Assembly: GCF_024347195.1 (NCBI RefSeq)
Contig: NZ_AP025281.1
Coordinates: 1,426,001 to 1,490,000, forward strand
DNA length: 64,000 nt
Reading direction: 5' to 3'
Source: Aliamphritea hakodatensis
GTDB lineage: Bacteria; Pseudomonadota; Gammaproteobacteria; Pseudomonadales; Balneatricaceae
Shown: piece after piece, positions 62,373 to 64,000 of the stretch
How the letters are laid out: every line of letters starts with the position of its first letter
Position numbering within the stretch: the stretch's first letter is position 1
Position numbers and translations under genes: made by a program
The notes under the pieces: model-generated
Told to the model about the DNA's origin: nothing
Seen by the model: the letters and a program-made list of their open reading frames with translations, nothing else
The model's database searches: none

Positions 62373-63203
62373 ATGAATCAGACACTGATCAGCGTCGATG
62401 ATCTGAAAACAAAGGTTGAGCGTGGCAGTGCCCTGGTGATCTGGGACTGCCGTTTTAATCTGATGGATGTTAATCAGGGCCGCAAAGCCTATCAGGCAAG
62501 CCATATTCCCGGTGCCCTGTATGTGGATCTGAATAAAGATCTTGCCGCTGAGGTTACCGATGAGACCGGCCGGCACCCGTTACCGGCGCTGGATAAGTTT
62601 GCCGAGGTATGTGAAGCCACCAGTATCCGGCCGGATGTACAGGTGGTCGTGTATGATGACTGCGGGGGCGCGATGGCTGCCCGTGCCTGGTGGCTGCTGA
62701 AAGCAATCGGGGTGCGGGATGTGGCAGTGCTGGACGGTGGTTATCCGGCCTGGCTGGCGGCATCAGCCCCGGTGGTGACAGAGTTTATTATGCCTCAGCC
62801 AAGCGCCGTGAGGCTGAACAGCTATGATCATTCAATGATTGCCGGGCGGGAAGAGGTTGCCCGGTTTGCGGCGGACAGCTGCCTGGTGGATGCCAGAACC
62901 GCGGAGCGTTATAACGGAGAACAGGAACCGATTGATCCTGTTGCCGGGCATATTCCCGGTGCACTGAACCGGCCGTTACAGGCTAACCTGAGCAGCGATG
63001 GCCGGTTTAAGCCGGCAGATGTGCTGAAGGCTGAGTGGCAGGCTTTGCTAAAAGATATTCCTGCTGAGCAGGTGATACATTACTGTGGTTCCGGTGTTAC
63101 CGCCTGCCATAACCAGCTGGCGATGGAAATTGCCGGGCTGAGTGGCTCCCGGGTGTATCCGGGGTCATGGAGTGAATGGTTAAAATACCATCCGCCGGCC
63201 TGA
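62373..63203 (+). CDS. sseA: 3-mercaptopyruvate/thiosulfate sulfurtransferase (SseA-like)
   Basis: A 276-residue tandem rhodanese. The N-terminal domain is inactive, with VIWDCRFNLMDVNQGRKAY and ASHIPGALYVDLNKDL. The C-terminal domain carries the active loop CGSGVTA with Cys238; that loop sequence fits mercaptopyruvate sulfurtransferase better than thiosulfate-specific rhodanese (CRKGVT). The DGGYPAWLA and YPGSWSEW elements are conserved. It starts 22 bases after trpS and may be co-transcribed. Confidence 0.9.
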   Translation: MNQTLISVDDLKTKVERGSALVIWDCRFNLMDVNQGRKAYQASHIPGALYVDLNKDLAAEVTDETGRHPLPALDKFAEVCEATSIRPDVQVVVYDDCGGAMAARAWWLLKAIGVRDVAVLDGGYPAWLAASAPVVTEFIMPQPSAVRLNSYDHSMIAGREEVARFAADSCLVDARTAERYNGEQEPIDPVAGHIPGALNRPLQANLSSDGRFKPADVLKAEWQALLKDIPAEQVIHYCGSGVTACHNQLAMEIAGLSGSRVYPGSWSEWLKYHPPA

Positions 63204-63274
63204 ATATTCAGAATGTCAGAAAGATAGCTGCCGGCACGCCAAATCAGGCCGGTAAAGCAGAAAAGGAGTGAGGT

Positions 63275-64000
63275 ATGACTGAAATACGTGCTGCACAGGC
63301 CCTCTGTCAGTCCGGTGTCATTGCTGAAGCAAACAGTGATGCGTTGTTTATTACGTATGATTTATCCCCGCAAGCGGATGTCTCCCGTCTGAAGCATTTG
63401 CTGGCGCAGGTGCCGGTGCTGACCCGGGCGATGGAAGATGCTTCATCCCAGTCCGGAGCCAGCGCTGAATTGCATGTTACCCTTGCTGTCGGCGAGCAGG
63501 TCTGGGAGCGGTTTGATGGGGCTCAGCGTCCTGCTGAACTGTTGCCTTTTCCTCAGCAACAGCGGGATCAGCTGTCTGCGCCGGCGACACCGGCGGATGT
63601 GCTGCTGCATATTCGCAGTAACCGTCATGATATCAACCATGAAATGGCATCCCGGTTGCACGCCTTGCTTGCCGGGCACCTGGTGCTGGTGGAGCAGATT
63701 CACGGCTTCCGCTATCTGGACAGCCGGGACATGACCGGTTTTGTTGACGGCACGGAGAACCCTCAGGGGGATGACCGGGCTGCGGTTGCGGTGATTGCTG
63801 ACGGGCCGTTTGCCGGTGGCAGTTATATTCACCTGCAACGTTACGAGCATGATCTGCAGCGCTGGAACCAGCTGGCGGTTAAGCAGCAGGAAGATATTAT
63901 CGGCCGTACCAAAACAGAAAATGTGGAATATGCCGGCGCAGATAAAGCCAGCTTTGCCCATACCAAGCGGACATCCCTGAAAGATGCTCAGGGTAAATCT
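63275..64000 (+). CDS. Dyp-type peroxidase (YfeX-like), 5' part, cut by window end
   Basis: An open frame of 242 codons with no stop before base 64000. ATG 63275 follows AAAGGAG. The Dyp signature GFVDGTENP contains the catalytic-site aspartate (Asp158). His229, in SFAHTKRTSL, is the likely heme ligand just before the cut. RSNRHDINHEM and QIHGFRYLDSRDMTGF are family stretches. It probably encodes a cytoplasmic heme peroxidase like E. coli YfeX; the C-terminal quarter lies outside. Confidence 0.93.
   Translation, partial: MTEIRAAQALCQSGVIAEANSDALFITYDLSPQADVSRLKHLLAQVPVLTRAMEDASSQSGASAELHVTLAVGEQVWERFDGAQRPAELLPFPQQQRDQLSAPATPADVLLHIRSNRHDINHEMASRLHALLAGHLVLVEQIHGFRYLDSRDMTGFVDGTENPQGDDRAAVAVIADGPFAGGSYIHLQRYEHDLQRWNQLAVKQQEDIIGRTKTENVEYAGADKASFAHTKRTSLKDAQGKS

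Noticed and set aside
1..64000. tRNA genes, rRNA, CRISPR arrays, transposases, integrases or defence genes
   Set aside because: None seen by eye: no repeat-spacer periodicity, no IS ends and no recognisable proteins of these kinds. A tRNAscan or Rfam search could still find short RNAs.

Overview
The window is chromosomal, about half G+C, from a marine-type gammaproteobacterium. The division and cell-wall gene order, the two-domain iron permease, the pilBCD-coaE-yacG order and the overall protein style suggest Oceanospirillales or a relative. That placement is inference, because no rRNA or other phylogenetic marker was compared. Codon use and gene spacing look uniform. I see no insertion sequence, prophage, integron, CRISPR array, tRNA or rRNA.

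Layout from left to right. (1) 1-1742: the end of rnd, then ycgL and ycgN. (2) 1843-5532: a lipoprotein 5'-nucleotidase, an orphan SEC-C protein, and a protein that looks like a degenerate homocysteine S-methyltransferase barrel. (3) 5861-24113: a complete division and cell-wall (dcw) cluster, mraZ-rsmH-ftsL-ftsI-murE-murF-mraY-murD-ftsW-murG-murC-ddlB-ftsQ-ftsA-ftsZ-lpxC, with tightly coupled starts. A clear sigma70 promoter precedes mraZ, followed by a 10-bp-period MraZ operator array. secA, argJ and a Nudix/ThiE-like fusion follow. (4) 29354-35681: on the minus strand pilB-pilC-pilD-coaE-yacG, and divergently two tandem type IV pilin genes separated by a strong terminator. (5) 35755-37335: nadC and ampD, divergent. 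(6) 37349-43989: an iron region with a three-gene Fe(III) ABC transporter, a fatty-acid-hydroxylase/sterol-desaturase-like membrane enzyme, and a secreted DUF4856 protein with a good Fur-box match upstream. (7) 44210-53054: rsmE, a MATE transporter, acetoacetyl-CoA reductase, a 955-residue DUF349 coiled-coil protein, YchJ, exonuclease I and a small exported protein. (8) 53138-64000: a periplasmic M16 protease, a membrane protein paired with a K+ channel/RCK protein, a Tim44-like protein, yaaA, small DUF proteins, trpS with a long C-terminal extension, an SseA-type sulfurtransferase, and the start of a Dyp-type peroxidase cut by the window edge.

How the parts work together: region 3 makes the UDP-MurNAc-pentapeptide and lipid II precursors and the divisome. 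lpxC adds lipid A synthesis and secA adds protein export. AmpD recycles the wall. The pil genes make the export ATPase, the platform protein, the prepilin peptidase and two pilin subunits of a type IV pilus.

I found no convincing new multi-gene defence or mobile system; most of the window is conserved housekeeping. The best leads are the channel plus membrane-partner pair, the degenerate methyltransferase-like protein, the pilin regulatory region, the SEC-C orphan and the Fur-linked DUF4856 gene.
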